DNA of 39,861 bases from an uncultured Bacteroidota bacterium (lineage in GTDB: Bacteria; Bacteroidota; Bacteroidia; Bacteroidales; P3): positions 871-40,731 of the forward strand of contig CADAQX010000018.1 of the NCBI GenBank assembly GCA_902790215.1, given 5' to 3'. Each line of letters opens with the position of its first letter. The stretch's first letter is position 1. The notes under the pieces are model-generated. The model was not told the DNA's origin, searched no databases, and saw nothing but the letters and a program-made list of their open reading frames with translations. Positions 8,899 to 16,808 of the stretch are shown here, piece by piece. Both the position numbers and the translations under genes were made by a program.

Positions 8899-9597
8899 TT
8901 AGTAAATACCGTCAAAAAAATAGGGGCAGAACGGCGAGGCCATCCTGTAGTAGTCCGTTGGTGTAGCATACAGTCCCCAGGGGCTGAAGCCGCTATGCAT
9001 CCACGCATCATGATACATAAACGGGAGTGTGCCGTAATGGTCGTGCACCACGGTAAAGGAAAGCTGGAGAAAATCCCTCTCGTTAAACCGGAATGCCGCC
9101 GCTGCCGAGACAGCTGTGGCCGACACATCCAATGTGCTGCCCTTTCCAAATCCAAAGAACGGGGCATATGTGCCGCCGATATGGTAAACCGAGGCCGCCA
9201 GCCACAGGTTATCGTTAACCTTATATTCCGCCGCTGCATGTGCCGACACAAGACCCGTGCCACCGTTCCGTTTATAGGGTGCCAAGTCACGGTTGGTCGA
9301 AAGCATTGGAAAACCCATATCCGAAGTGATGCGGAAACCTGCCGACAAACGCCACCGGTCATTGGGACGGTATGCCAGCGACGGAGCCACCGATGTAAAC
9401 AGGCGGTTGTCGCCAAATGACGAACCTATGAAACCGGTACTCACCGACAGATGGGGTTCCCACTTGGGAGTCCGCACCGTGTCCTTTATCTCCTTGAGCG
9501 GACGGTTGGGGTTATACGTCCGCTGAGCACTCAACGGAACCGCACATCCCGTCATCACGACGGCAAGAATCAAAAGTCTTATGCTGTGCTTTAACAT
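8899..9597 (-). CDS. Outer membrane beta-barrel-like protein
   Basis: The product of 232 residues has a signal peptide (MLKHSIRLLILAVVMTGCA) followed by alternating hydrophobic/polar strands rich in Tyr, Trp, Phe and Gly (for example NLWLAASVYHIGGTY and FLQLSFTVVHDHYG), consistent with a small outer-membrane barrel. Cleavage could be after Ser-Ala-Gln, or at the Cys in MTGC as a lipoprotein. I chose the Met at 9597 because six upstream codons (LSEKN region) only add a charged stub before the signal peptide. It is the first gene of the long minus-strand run ending at nadK. Function unknown. Confidence 0.75.
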   Translation of the reverse strand: MLKHSIRLLILAVVMTGCAVPLSAQRTYNPNRPLKEIKDTVRTPKWEPHLSVSTGFIGSSFGDNRLFTSVAPSLAYRPNDRWRLSAGFRITSDMGFPMLSTNRDLAPYKRNGGTGLVSAHAAAEYKVNDNLWLAASVYHIGGTYAPFFGFGKGSTLDVSATAVSAAAAFRFNERDFLQLSFTVVHDHYGTLPFMYHDAWMHSGFSPWGLYATPTDYYRMASPFCPYFFDGIY

Positions 9598-9663
9598 ATT
9601 CTTTTCCGATAACAATGATTAATAATAATAAAATATAACGTACATCCCGCTTTATTATTGTGT

Positions 9664-10542
9664 CTACAGCTCCATTAATTTCAAAAACGCTGATGGATAA
9701 GGGGTTTCAAACGCCAAACGCTTGCCGGTCACAGGATGGTAGAACCCCAGTCTGAAGGCATGGAGCGCCAGCCGGTTGATAGGCGAGATATCGTCTTTGT
9801 AGCCATACATTGGGTCGTGTACTACGGGATGTTTTTCCTCCCGCAGGTGCACACGTATCTGGTTTCGCCGTCCTGTGTCCAGTCTGAGCTCCAGCAGCGA
9901 ATAACGACGGCTGGTCTGCACTACATTGTAGTGAGTCACTGCCAGTTTGCCGCCATTGTCGGTCGGAGACGACAGCACACAGTATTCCCCGTCGGTGAGC
10001 CATGAGCGGATGGTTCCCTTGGGAGGATCTACTTTTCCCCATGCCACTGCCACATAGGCGCGGTCATACACAATCCCCTTCCAGTCGGCCTCGAACCGTT
10101 GAGAGACCTGCTTCGACTTGGACACAACCATCAGTCCCGACGTATCGCGGTCGAGTCTGTGTACAATGTGGGCATGACAACTCTGGTGCGTTAGATACAG
10201 ATATCTATTCAATACCGTGATAACAGTCTGCTCCGTGCTCTTCTTGCTGTAGGACAAAAGACCTTCATGCTTATTCACCACAAACAGGTGTTCATCCTCA
10301 TACACAATATCCAGCTCGCGTGGTTTGAAGCGCTCCTTATACCCGGCTTTCTCAATGGTGACCTTCATGCCCGGTTGCAACGGATAGTTGTATTGTGTCA
10401 CCTTTCGGCCATCCACACACACACTGTGAGTCAGCAATTCCTTCACCTTCGACCGGCTGGTGTCGGGCATCTGCTGCATCAGAAAACTGAGCAGCTCACA
10501 AGAGGCTTCAACTTTATATTCTTTTTGTTTCACGTGAAACAT
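9664..10542 (-). CDS. RluA-family pseudouridine synthase
   Basis: Converts uridine to pseudouridine in rRNA or tRNA. The 292-residue protein has an N-terminal S4-like RNA-binding region (about residues 12-65, SRSKVKELLTHS...VCVDGRKV) and the catalytic motif HRLDRDTSG at 128-136 with Asp131 as nucleophile. The C-terminal half contains GRRNQIRVHL, typical of RluC/RluD relatives. The target site cannot be told from sequence. The first codons (MFHVKQ) are exactly the bases of a perfect parS palindrome, so this coding start is constrained by, or was built from, a centromere site. Met22 is a possible internal start but would cut into the S4-like region. Confidence 0.9.
   Translation of the reverse strand: MFHVKQKEYKVEASCELLSFLMQQMPDTSRSKVKELLTHSVCVDGRKVTQYNYPLQPGMKVTIEKAGYKERFKPRELDIVYEDEHLFVVNKHEGLLSYSKKSTEQTVITVLNRYLYLTHQSCHAHIVHRLDRDTSGLMVVSKSKQVSQRFEADWKGIVYDRAYVAVAWGKVDPPKGTIRSWLTDGEYCVLSSPTDNGGKLAVTHYNVVQTSRRYSLLELRLDTGRRNQIRVHLREEKHPVVHDPMYGYKDDISPINRLALHAFRLGFYHPVTGKRLAFETPYPSAFLKLMEL
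10526..10541. other. parS chromosome partition site (perfect match)
   Basis: The 16-mer TGTTTCACGTGAAACA matches the broadly conserved ParB-binding palindrome at every position. It overlaps the start of the RluA-type gene, whose ATG begins at 10542 on the minus strand. ParB-parS loci cluster near replication origins in most bacteria. No parA or parB gene is in this window. Confidence 0.88.
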
Positions 10543-10628
10543 TTTTTTAGGTTATCAACAAGTGTTTATCTACTTTTCAACAGGGTCTCCTCCCCTACTC
10601 CACCGGTCCCGTTTCGATGACTGAAAAC
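10543..10628. other. Short gap with two DnaA-box-like sites beside parS
   Basis: Between the pseudouridine synthase and the editing protein there are 86 bp. They contain TTATCAACA at 10552-10560 and TTTTCAACA at 10574-10582, both on the plus strand, one or two bases from the classic DnaA box TTATCCACA and identical to boxes in the 12.1-13.0 kb gap. No promoter of the TAnnTTTG type is clear here. Confidence 0.45.
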
Positions 10629-11120
10629 TCAATACAAATCCATAAATTCATACCTGTTTCCTATGCTTTCTATAAACTTCAGCATATCGCTGTTGCTTAT
10701 CACCAGCGAGGCGGTATTGTCATTCGGATGAAAACTGACTTTCGGCGCATCCAACAGCTTTCTGTCTACAAAAAGGATTACCTCGTGATTCACATCGTTA
10801 ACCAGCGTAAACAGCGACACCGACCCAGGCTTCACACCCAGATACCGCATCATGCGCTCCGGCGAGGCGAACGAAAGCTTACCCTGGTGCAACTGGTGCT
10901 CAATCTCGTGAATATCCATGTTGTGGCGCGCGTCCATGATGACAAGATAGTGTTTGTTTCCTTTATGGTTGCGGAAAAACAGATTCTTGCACAACACAGT
11001 GCCCTCGCCGCGATAAAACTGCGAAGCAATCTCAATAGTGGGAGCCTCGGGATGCTCATAATAGTCAAACCCTATCCCCTGTTGCTCCAGATAGTCGTAA
11101 ACCTGCTGCTGTCCTCTCAT
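10629..11120 (-). CDS. Prolyl-tRNA editing protein, YbaK/ProXp-ala (PrdX) type
   Basis: The 163-residue free-standing editing domain is expected to hydrolyse Ala mischarged onto tRNA(Pro). It has the YbaK-fold landmarks: YEHPEAPT near the N-terminus, CKNLFFRNHKGNKHYLVIMD with Lys45-Asn46 at the positions used for deacylation in ProXp-ala, and GVKPGSVSLFTL at 95-106. The length fits the PrdX subfamily. Its ATG overlaps the nadA stop in an ATGA arrangement (4 nt), so the two are translationally coupled. The link to NAD synthesis is probably only operon convenience. Confidence 0.88.
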   Translation of the reverse strand: MRGQQQVYDYLEQQGIGFDYYEHPEAPTIEIASQFYRGEGTVLCKNLFFRNHKGNKHYLVIMDARHNMDIHEIEHQLHQGKLSFASPERMMRYLGVKPGSVSLFTLVNDVNHEVILFVDRKLLDAPKVSFHPNDNTASLVISNSDMLKFIESIGNRYEFMDLY

Positions 11121-12064
11121 TTAATGATACCCAATTGTCTCGACATGTCAAGCATCCGCAGTATGGGAGTCTTGGCCTTTTCGATTACCTCTGCATCCAT
11201 AATGATTTCGGGTGTCTCATCACGCAGGCAGGCATAGAGTTTCTCCAGTGTGTTTTGTTTCATATAACTGCAGTCGGCGCAATTGCACCCTTCCTTCGCT
11301 GATACGGTCAGGAACTCCTTGTCGGGGTTGTTCTTGCGCATCTCGTACAGGATACCCGTCTCAGTGGCAACGATAAATTTCTTTTTATCAGACTTTTCAA
11401 TATAAGTAAGCATAGCCTTTGTACTGCCTACAAAGTCTGCTACCTGCAGCACGGCACCGTTGCATTCGGGATGTGCCACAACCACAGCGTCGGGATGTTC
11501 GGCGCGCATTTTCAAAATGCTTTCAGCCCGCATTGCATCATGCACCATGCACACTCCGTCCCACAAAAGCATATGTCGGCCAGAAACACTGTTGATGTAA
11601 CCACCCAGGTTCTTGTCGGGCGCGAAAATGATTTTCTGGTCTTCCGGCAGCGAACGCACCAGTTTTTCAGCATTTCCCGAAGTGCAAATGATATCGGACA
11701 TAGCTTTGATTTCCGCTGTGCAGTTGATATATGAAATCACGATGTGGTCGGGATGCTCAGCCTTGAACTTGGCAAAATCCTCCCCTTTGCACGACTCGGC
11801 CAGTGAGCAGCTGGCTGTCATATCAGGTAGCAGTACCTTGCGCGAAGGATTGAGAATCTTGGCGGTTTCAGCCATGAAGTGTACGCCACAGAAGACAATA
11901 ATGTCGTTGTCGCATTTTTGTGCCATCTGAGCCAAGGCCAAACTGTCACCAATGTAGTCCGAAAGGTCCTGTATCTCCTCTCTTTGGTAGTAGTGGCCTA
12001 ATATGACGGCATTTTTTTCTTTTTTCAAGCGGATAATTTCGCTCTTTAAAAATTCAGTGTTCAT
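11117..12064 (-). CDS. nadA: Quinolinate synthase
   Basis: Condenses iminoaspartate with dihydroxyacetone phosphate to quinolinate in de novo NAD synthesis, using a labile [4Fe-4S] cluster. The 315-residue protein shows the three-fold family repeats and candidate cluster ligands Cys86 (TASCSLAESC), Cys201 (AHPEC) and one Cys of the EGCNCADCSYMKQNTLEKL block, most likely Cys265. I start at MNTEFLKSEI; the 22-codon upstream extension overlaps the likely promoter box at 12128-12135. It is the first minus-strand gene left of the candidate origin. nadB and nadC are not in the window. Confidence 0.96.
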   Translation of the reverse strand: MNTEFLKSEIIRLKKEKNAVILGHYYQREEIQDLSDYIGDSLALAQMAQKCDNDIIVFCGVHFMAETAKILNPSRKVLLPDMTASCSLAESCKGEDFAKFKAEHPDHIVISYINCTAEIKAMSDIICTSGNAEKLVRSLPEDQKIIFAPDKNLGGYINSVSGRHMLLWDGVCMVHDAMRAESILKMRAEHPDAVVVAHPECNGAVLQVADFVGSTKAMLTYIEKSDKKKFIVATETGILYEMRKNNPDKEFLTVSAKEGCNCADCSYMKQNTLEKLYACLRDETPEIIMDAEVIEKAKTPILRMLDMSRQLGIIK

Positions 12065-12127
12065 AACCTGCTTATTTATATAATAATCAATCCTTCCACA
12101 TTGAAATGGGGACATGTTTCCAAATTG

Positions 12128-12135
12128 CAAATATA
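12128..12135 (-). promoter_or_regulatory. Probable -7 box for nadA
   Basis: On the minus strand this reads TATATTTG, matching the Bacteroides -7 consensus TAnnTTTG. No clear TTTG partner lies 19-21 nt upstream. The leader to the nadA ATG would be about 57 nt. Confidence 0.45.
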
Positions 12136-12136
12136 C

Positions 12137-13008
12137 ATATTTTTTTCAGATTCCATATTGATTTTGTTTTAATTCAGCAGGTTTAACATTTCTGCGTTCT
12201 TATTCTATACCTAATTTTGACAAGTTTCATCCTTTATTCCCGGCCAACACAACTTTTCGGTAAGACACTTGCCACTTCGCGCGGAATTTACTTTTTATTC
12301 TGTTAAGGGTTACGCCAACTTTCCTCAGTGTTCAGATAAAGTCACATATTTGTCCCCAACTTACCTCTGTATGCTTTAAAGGCTCGATGTTGCGTCGTTC
12401 TTTATCTTATCGTTTTTCGATATGTTTCCCCCATTTTTCCCTTTCTGAAACGGAAAAAGAGTGGAAAACGATCGAATAACGATCGAATAAATGACGACGC
12501 TACTATTACTCTACATATACGGTACAGCCTTTTTTCTTACTTGGCATTTCCCTGGATTGTCTTGTTGTTTAATAATTCTAATATTATTGTTTTATAATCT
12601 TATTTTTAGTTTTATGTTTGTCAATTCTGTTGATAATTATTTTACGTTTTTCAGCACTATTTTTTTGCTGACATCAATTAACAATTTATCATTTGCAACT
12701 CTTTTTGATTCAACTCAGATTGCAGTTATCAACCGTTTGTTAGTTTTAGATTAACACGGTTTTGTTAATACACTCAGGTGAAGTTAGAGGCCCATTTCAG
12801 TGTTGAAAAAGGGTAATGAAAACAGGGTTTATCAACAGTTGGAAAGGCAATTTTTTTCTTTCACTTTTTTTCTACAGGGTTGTCAAACGGTTGTGAACAT
12901 TCTTTGTTGATAATATTTAAAGATTTAATAGTTAGTGAATAAGAAAAGAAAATAGTCTTTATGCCATGATTTTTATTTTTTAATTCTTAATTATTTACGG
13001 TTTTGTGG
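12137..13008. other. Candidate replication origin (oriC) in an AT-rich gene-free gap
   Basis: No convincing gene is present; an 87-codon AT-rich hydrophobic open frame (12491-12754) looks like chance. The gap has DnaA-box-like sites: TTATCAACA at 12829-12837 (+), 12628-12636 (-) and 12905-12913 (-), TTATCAACC at 12726-12734 (+), and TTTTCAACA at 12801-12809 (-). The very AT-rich stretch around 12565-12720 could be the unwinding element. An 11-bp unit ACGATCGAATA is tandemly repeated at 12468-12489. Genes point away on both sides, and a perfect parS lies about 2 kb to the left. The identification is inferred, not shown. Confidence 0.55.
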
Positions 13009-13016
13009 TATCTTTG
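13009..13016 (+). promoter_or_regulatory. Probable -7 box for rpiB-deoC
   Basis: TATCTTTG matches TAnnTTTG, 32 bp before the rpiB ATG. I see no good TTTG element 19-21 nt upstream; that stretch is pure A/T. Confidence 0.55.
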
Positions 13017-13048
13017 CAATGACTTTATATTTTTAAACAGTCTTTGAT

Positions 13049-13492
13049 ATGAAAGAAATAATTGCTATGGCATGCGATCATGCAGGCTTTGAACTAAAAG
13101 AGGTTGTTAAGAAACATCTATCTGAATTGGGATATGATGTAAAAGACTATGGAACAAATAGTAGTGAGAGTGTTGACTATCCCGATTTCGCACATCAGCT
13201 GGGTCATGCCATCAACAGTGGCGAGTATAAAAGAGGTATTGTCATCTGCGGCAGCGGCAACGGTGTGCAGATGACTGTAAACAAATACCCTGGCGTGCGC
13301 TGCGCTCTGTGCTGGAATACCGAGATTGCACACCTCGGACGACAGCACAACGACTGCAATGTGGTGTCGCTGCCTGCGCGTTTCATACCGCAGGAAACGG
13401 CGTTGCAGATTGTCGACGAGTTTTTGAACACTCCGTTTGAAGGTGGCCGCCACCAACGCAGGGTGGAGAAAATCAGCAAAATAATAAAGTAA
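13049..13492 (+). CDS. rpiB: Ribose-5-phosphate isomerase B
   Basis: Interconverts ribose 5-phosphate and ribulose 5-phosphate in the pentose phosphate pathway. The 147-residue protein has the RpiB/LacAB features: Asp10-His11 near the N-terminus, catalytic Cys67 in ICGSGNG (anion hole), and RQHNDCN with His100-Asn101. The start MKEIIAMACDHAGFELK is typical of the family. It is followed 4 bp later by deoC; together they feed deoxyribose and ribose phosphates into central metabolism. It is the first plus-strand gene right of the candidate origin. Confidence 0.95.
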   Translation: MKEIIAMACDHAGFELKEVVKKHLSELGYDVKDYGTNSSESVDYPDFAHQLGHAINSGEYKRGIVICGSGNGVQMTVNKYPGVRCALCWNTEIAHLGRQHNDCNVVSLPARFIPQETALQIVDEFLNTPFEGGRHQRRVEKISKIIK

Positions 13493-13496
13493 AGAT

Positions 13497-14291
13497 ATGG
13501 ACAACATGGTTTCGGCCGCGACATACGACAGTCTGCGGCAAGTATTTACGTGTATAGACAATACCACCCTTGAGGGAAGCGACACACGCGAAAGAGTTGA
13601 GAAGTTGTGCCGTCGCTCTATCGAACTGCAAGATGAGAAGAGGGGCATAGGGCATGTGGCGGCAGTGTGTGTGTATCCTGTGTTTGTCAGACAGGCACGC
13701 GAATGTCTGCGGGGAAGCGGGATACGTGTGGCCTCGGTGGCTGGCGCTTTTCCGGCGGGACAGTCTCCCCTGCCTGTCAAGTTGCAGGAAATCAGGTATG
13801 CCCTTGACGAAGGGGCCGACGAGATTGATATGGTCATATCGCGCGGAGCGTTGCTGGAGGGGGATTACAACAGGGTGTTTGACGAGATAGCTGCCATCCG
13901 CAACGAGACGACTGGGCGCACGCTTAAAGTAATACTCGAAACCGGTGAGTTGCAGACTGCCGACAATATTGCCAAAGCCTCAGAACTGGCCATTGACGCC
14001 GGTGCGGATTTCATTAAGACATCTACAGGCAAGATAGCCGTGTCGGCGACACTCGAGGCTTCGGAAATCATGTTAAATACTATCAAAAAACACCATGAAG
14101 AGGCTGGAAAATGGGTTGGTTTTAAGGCCGCCGGAGGCATTTCCACTCCCGAACAAGTGTTAAAATATTATTTGTTGGCTGAACAGATTTTAGGAAAAGA
14201 ACAAATTACAAACCAGTTTTTTAGAGTTGGTGCCAGCCGTTTGACGGAAAGATTGTTCAGTTTTTTAACAGATGAGAATTTTGTAAAGTGA
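13497..14291 (+). CDS. deoC: Deoxyribose-phosphate aldolase
   Basis: Splits 2-deoxyribose 5-phosphate into acetaldehyde and glyceraldehyde 3-phosphate in deoxynucleoside catabolism. The 264-residue enzyme carries the class I aldolase residues: Asp111 in DEIDMVI, the Schiff-base Lys174 in DFIKTSTGK, and the proton-relay Lys210 in GFKAAGGI. The length is close to the E. coli form (259). It lies 4 bp after rpiB and is probably co-transcribed. A Met four codons in is an equally possible start. Confidence 0.95.
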   Translation: MDNMVSAATYDSLRQVFTCIDNTTLEGSDTRERVEKLCRRSIELQDEKRGIGHVAAVCVYPVFVRQARECLRGSGIRVASVAGAFPAGQSPLPVKLQEIRYALDEGADEIDMVISRGALLEGDYNRVFDEIAAIRNETTGRTLKVILETGELQTADNIAKASELAIDAGADFIKTSTGKIAVSATLEASEIMLNTIKKHHEEAGKWVGFKAAGGISTPEQVLKYYLLAEQILGKEQITNQFFRVGASRLTERLFSFLTDENFVK

Positions 14292-14325
14292 ATTTTTTTT
14301 TGTTATTTTGCAGTTTTGTATATAT

Positions 14326-14333
14326 TAACTTTG
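14326..14333 (+). promoter_or_regulatory. Probable -7 box for spt
   Basis: TAACTTTG fits TAnnTTTG and ends only 10 nt before the spt ATG, implying a near-leaderless transcript. TTTG elements occur upstream, at spacings of 15 and 23 nt, neither ideal. Confidence 0.5.
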
Positions 14334-14343
14334 TATTCGTTAA

Positions 14344-15528
14344 ATGAAACCTTTACAAAAGAAACTTTCGCGTTATACGGCTCCTCAGGAAGCCAAGGCA
14401 AAGGGCATTTACCCTTATTTTACACCTATTTCTTCAGAACAAAACACCGAGGTTCTTGTCAGTGACAAGAAGGTGTTGATGTTTGGTTCCAATTCGTATC
14501 TCGGTCTTACCAACCATCCCAAAATCAAGGAGGCTGCCAAGGCTGCCATCGACAAGTATGGCACGGGATGTGCAGGTTCCCCTTTCCTCAACGGTACGCT
14601 TGACATCCACGTCCAGCTGCAGGACGAGTTGGCAGAGTTCCTCGGCAAAGACGGCGTGATGCTGTTTTCAGCTGGTTTCCAGGCTAACTCAGGCACTATC
14701 CCGTGTGTTACGGGTCGCAACGACTATGTGTTGTTTGACGAGCTGGACCATGCCTCGATTATGGAGGGCAAGCAGATTACGTTTGCCAACACCATGAAGT
14801 ACAAGCATTGCAACATGGAGGATTTGGAGCGCCAGCTGCAGAAATGCCCCGTTGATGCCAGCAAGTTGGTTGTGACCGACGGTGTGTTCTCTATGGAAGG
14901 AGATGTGGCTCCAATCGATGTATTGGTGGATCTGTGTAACAAGTACCAGGCCACACTGATGGTGGACGAAGCACACGGTCTTGGCGTCTTTGGACGCGAA
15001 GGACGCGGCACCTGCGACCACTATAACAAACTGCCTGATGTAGAGATTGTCATGGGCACGTTCTCGAAATCACTGGCCTCGGTTGGTGGATTCATTGCTG
15101 CTGATAAGGACACCATCAATTATATGAAGCACAATGTGCGCCCGTATATTTTCACGGCTTCCATATCCCCGGCCTCGACAGCCTCGGTGCTTGCCGCTCT
15201 GCACATTATGCGTACTGAACCGGAGCGCAATGCCTCTCTGTGGGACAACACCAACTATGCCATGAAGGCTTTCAGGGATTTGGGATTCGAGATTGGCCAC
15301 ACCAAGACACCCATTATCCCCTTGTTCATACGTGATACGGAGAAGACCTTTATTCTGACGCACATGATTTTCGAGGAGGGTGTGTTTGTCACGCCGGTTA
15401 TTCCTCCCGCCGTGCCGTCGGAGGACACGCTGATACGCTTTGCCCTGATGGCTACGCACACCCACGAGCAGATTGACTACGCTGTGGAGAAAATATACAA
15501 GTGCTTCAAGAAGATGGAAGTGCTCTAA
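14344..15528 (+). CDS. spt: Serine palmitoyltransferase-like alpha-oxoamine synthase
   Basis: PLP enzyme of the alpha-oxoamine synthase family, 394 residues. It carries His136 (LDHAS, stacks on the PLP ring), DEAHG at 208-212 (Asp208 binds the pyridine N), and the Schiff-base Lys242 in GTFSKSLASVGG. Family members include Spt, KBL and BioF. In Bacteroidales this sequence type corresponds to the serine palmitoyltransferase that makes 3-ketosphinganine for membrane sphingolipids. The GNAT-fold gene 33 bp downstream and the nearby dehydrogenase support a sphingolipid role over biotin or threonine metabolism. The assignment is by resemblance and context. Confidence 0.85.
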   Translation: MKPLQKKLSRYTAPQEAKAKGIYPYFTPISSEQNTEVLVSDKKVLMFGSNSYLGLTNHPKIKEAAKAAIDKYGTGCAGSPFLNGTLDIHVQLQDELAEFLGKDGVMLFSAGFQANSGTIPCVTGRNDYVLFDELDHASIMEGKQITFANTMKYKHCNMEDLERQLQKCPVDASKLVVTDGVFSMEGDVAPIDVLVDLCNKYQATLMVDEAHGLGVFGREGRGTCDHYNKLPDVEIVMGTFSKSLASVGGFIAADKDTINYMKHNVRPYIFTASISPASTASVLAALHIMRTEPERNASLWDNTNYAMKAFRDLGFEIGHTKTPIIPLFIRDTEKTFILTHMIFEEGVFVTPVIPPAVPSEDTLIRFALMATHTHEQIDYAVEKIYKCFKKMEVL

Positions 15529-15561
15529 TCTTTAAACTAATAATCAAGAACTAAGAAGTAA

Positions 15562-16683
15562 ATGGAATCCATCGTAATAAAAGAAGTTAACAAGCGCTCG
15601 GATATCCGTGCTTTCATTAAGTTTCCAAACAGGCTTTTCAAAGATGTGCCTACCTATATCCCGCCGCTGATGGGCGACGAACTGGGACTGCTGACAGATA
15701 AGAACCCCTCTCTCGACCACTGCGATCTTAAGATGTGGATGGCCTATAGGGGGAAGGAGATTGTAGGCCGGGTGGCAGGTATTATAAACTATTCTGTCAA
15801 TGAGCGTTGGAACAAAAAGGCAGTGCGTTTCGGATGGTTTGATTTCATCGAGGATTACGATGTGTTTTCCAAGCTTCTGGACCAGGTTGTGGAATGGGGC
15901 AAGTCGAAAGGAATGACGGAAGCTGAAGGTCCTTTCGGTTTTACTGACATGGACAAAGAGTGCTGGGTGATAGAGGGTTTTGACCAGCGTCAGAATATCA
16001 GCACCCTTTACAACCCGAAATATTATATAGACTTTATCGAGCGCGCTGGGTATGAAATCCCATGCCGCTGGGCTCAATATCAGATTCATGCGTCACAGCC
16101 GGTGCCAGACAAGGTGGCGCGTATTAACGAGCTCATTTTGCAGAAGTATCATTTGAGAATACTTAAGTTCAAGTCGCGCAAGGAGGTATATCCTTATGCG
16201 AGGAAGTTCTTTTATACGATTAATGCGGCTTTCAGCGACTTGTATGACTTTGTGCCGCTGACGGAGAAGGAGATAGATGTCTATATCAATGAGTATTTCC
16301 CCTTCATCAACCTGGACTTTGCCGGCTTTGTAGTGGACGAGGAGGACAACCTCGTGGCTTTCGGACTGAGCATACCCGACCTGAATGCAGCCTATAAGAA
16401 GGCCAACGGCCACCTGTTCCCGTTTGGGTGGATACACATCCTCCGCGCACTGCATAAGTTCACGGATATAGACCTGCTGCTCAACGGTGTACACCCAGAC
16501 TGGCAGAAACGTGGCGTGCATTCCATCTACTATGCGCAGATGAGCAAGAACGCCATTAAGCGCAATGTGCGCTGGGCCTACTCTAATCCTCAGATTATCG
16601 GCAACGAGGCACAACGCATCTGGGACACCACCTATAAGTCGGAGCCGATAATGAAACGCGCCATCTTCCGCAAGGCAATATAA
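15562..16683 (+). CDS. GNAT-fold acyltransferase-like protein, possible ceramide synthase
   Basis: The 373-residue protein has no signal peptide. The first ~190 residues contain the block GKEIVGRVAGIINYSVNE followed by RFGWFDFIEDYDV, and the C-terminal half has DEEDNLVAFGLSIPDLN and VHPDWQKRGVHSIYY, resembling the beta4/alpha3 acyl-CoA-binding region of GNAT enzymes (QxxGxG-like). Bacterial ceramide synthases outside animals have been described as GNAT-like proteins encoded near spt; that precedent plus the 33-bp spacing from spt leads me to suggest N-acylation of the long-chain base. The exact substrate is not visible from sequence. It ends before a strong bidirectional terminator. Confidence 0.7.
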   Translation: MESIVIKEVNKRSDIRAFIKFPNRLFKDVPTYIPPLMGDELGLLTDKNPSLDHCDLKMWMAYRGKEIVGRVAGIINYSVNERWNKKAVRFGWFDFIEDYDVFSKLLDQVVEWGKSKGMTEAEGPFGFTDMDKECWVIEGFDQRQNISTLYNPKYYIDFIERAGYEIPCRWAQYQIHASQPVPDKVARINELILQKYHLRILKFKSRKEVYPYARKFFYTINAAFSDLYDFVPLTEKEIDVYINEYFPFINLDFAGFVVDEEDNLVAFGLSIPDLNAAYKKANGHLFPFGWIHILRALHKFTDIDLLLNGVHPDWQKRGVHSIYYAQMSKNAIKRNVRWAYSNPQIIGNEAQRIWDTTYKSEPIMKRAIFRKAI

Positions 16684-16725
16684 TGAGCTGACGGCCGGTG
16701 AGTACGGTCTGGAAGCAATATAAAG

Positions 16726-16761
16726 AACCCCTGCGACATGCATCCATGTTGCAGGGGTTTT
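16726..16761. terminator. Bidirectional intrinsic terminator between converging genes
   Basis: A 15-bp stem (16726-16740 with 16745-16759, one G:T pair, loop CATC) has GC-rich arms containing CCCCTGC and GCAGGGG. It is followed by a T-rich tail on the plus strand and by CTTTATATTG on the minus strand. It would end both the spt-GNAT transcript and the opposing dehydrogenase transcript. Confidence 0.88.
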
Positions 16762-16808
16762 TGATTTTACAAAGCAGGTGCTGTATTGTGTCAGCAAGTG
16801 ATTAAGTG

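Noticed and set aside
12491-12754. 87-codon hydrophobic open frame in the candidate origin
   Set aside because: It is driven by A/T-rich composition (Phe, Leu, Ile, Asn), has no promoter box or family resemblance, and lies across DnaA-like boxes.
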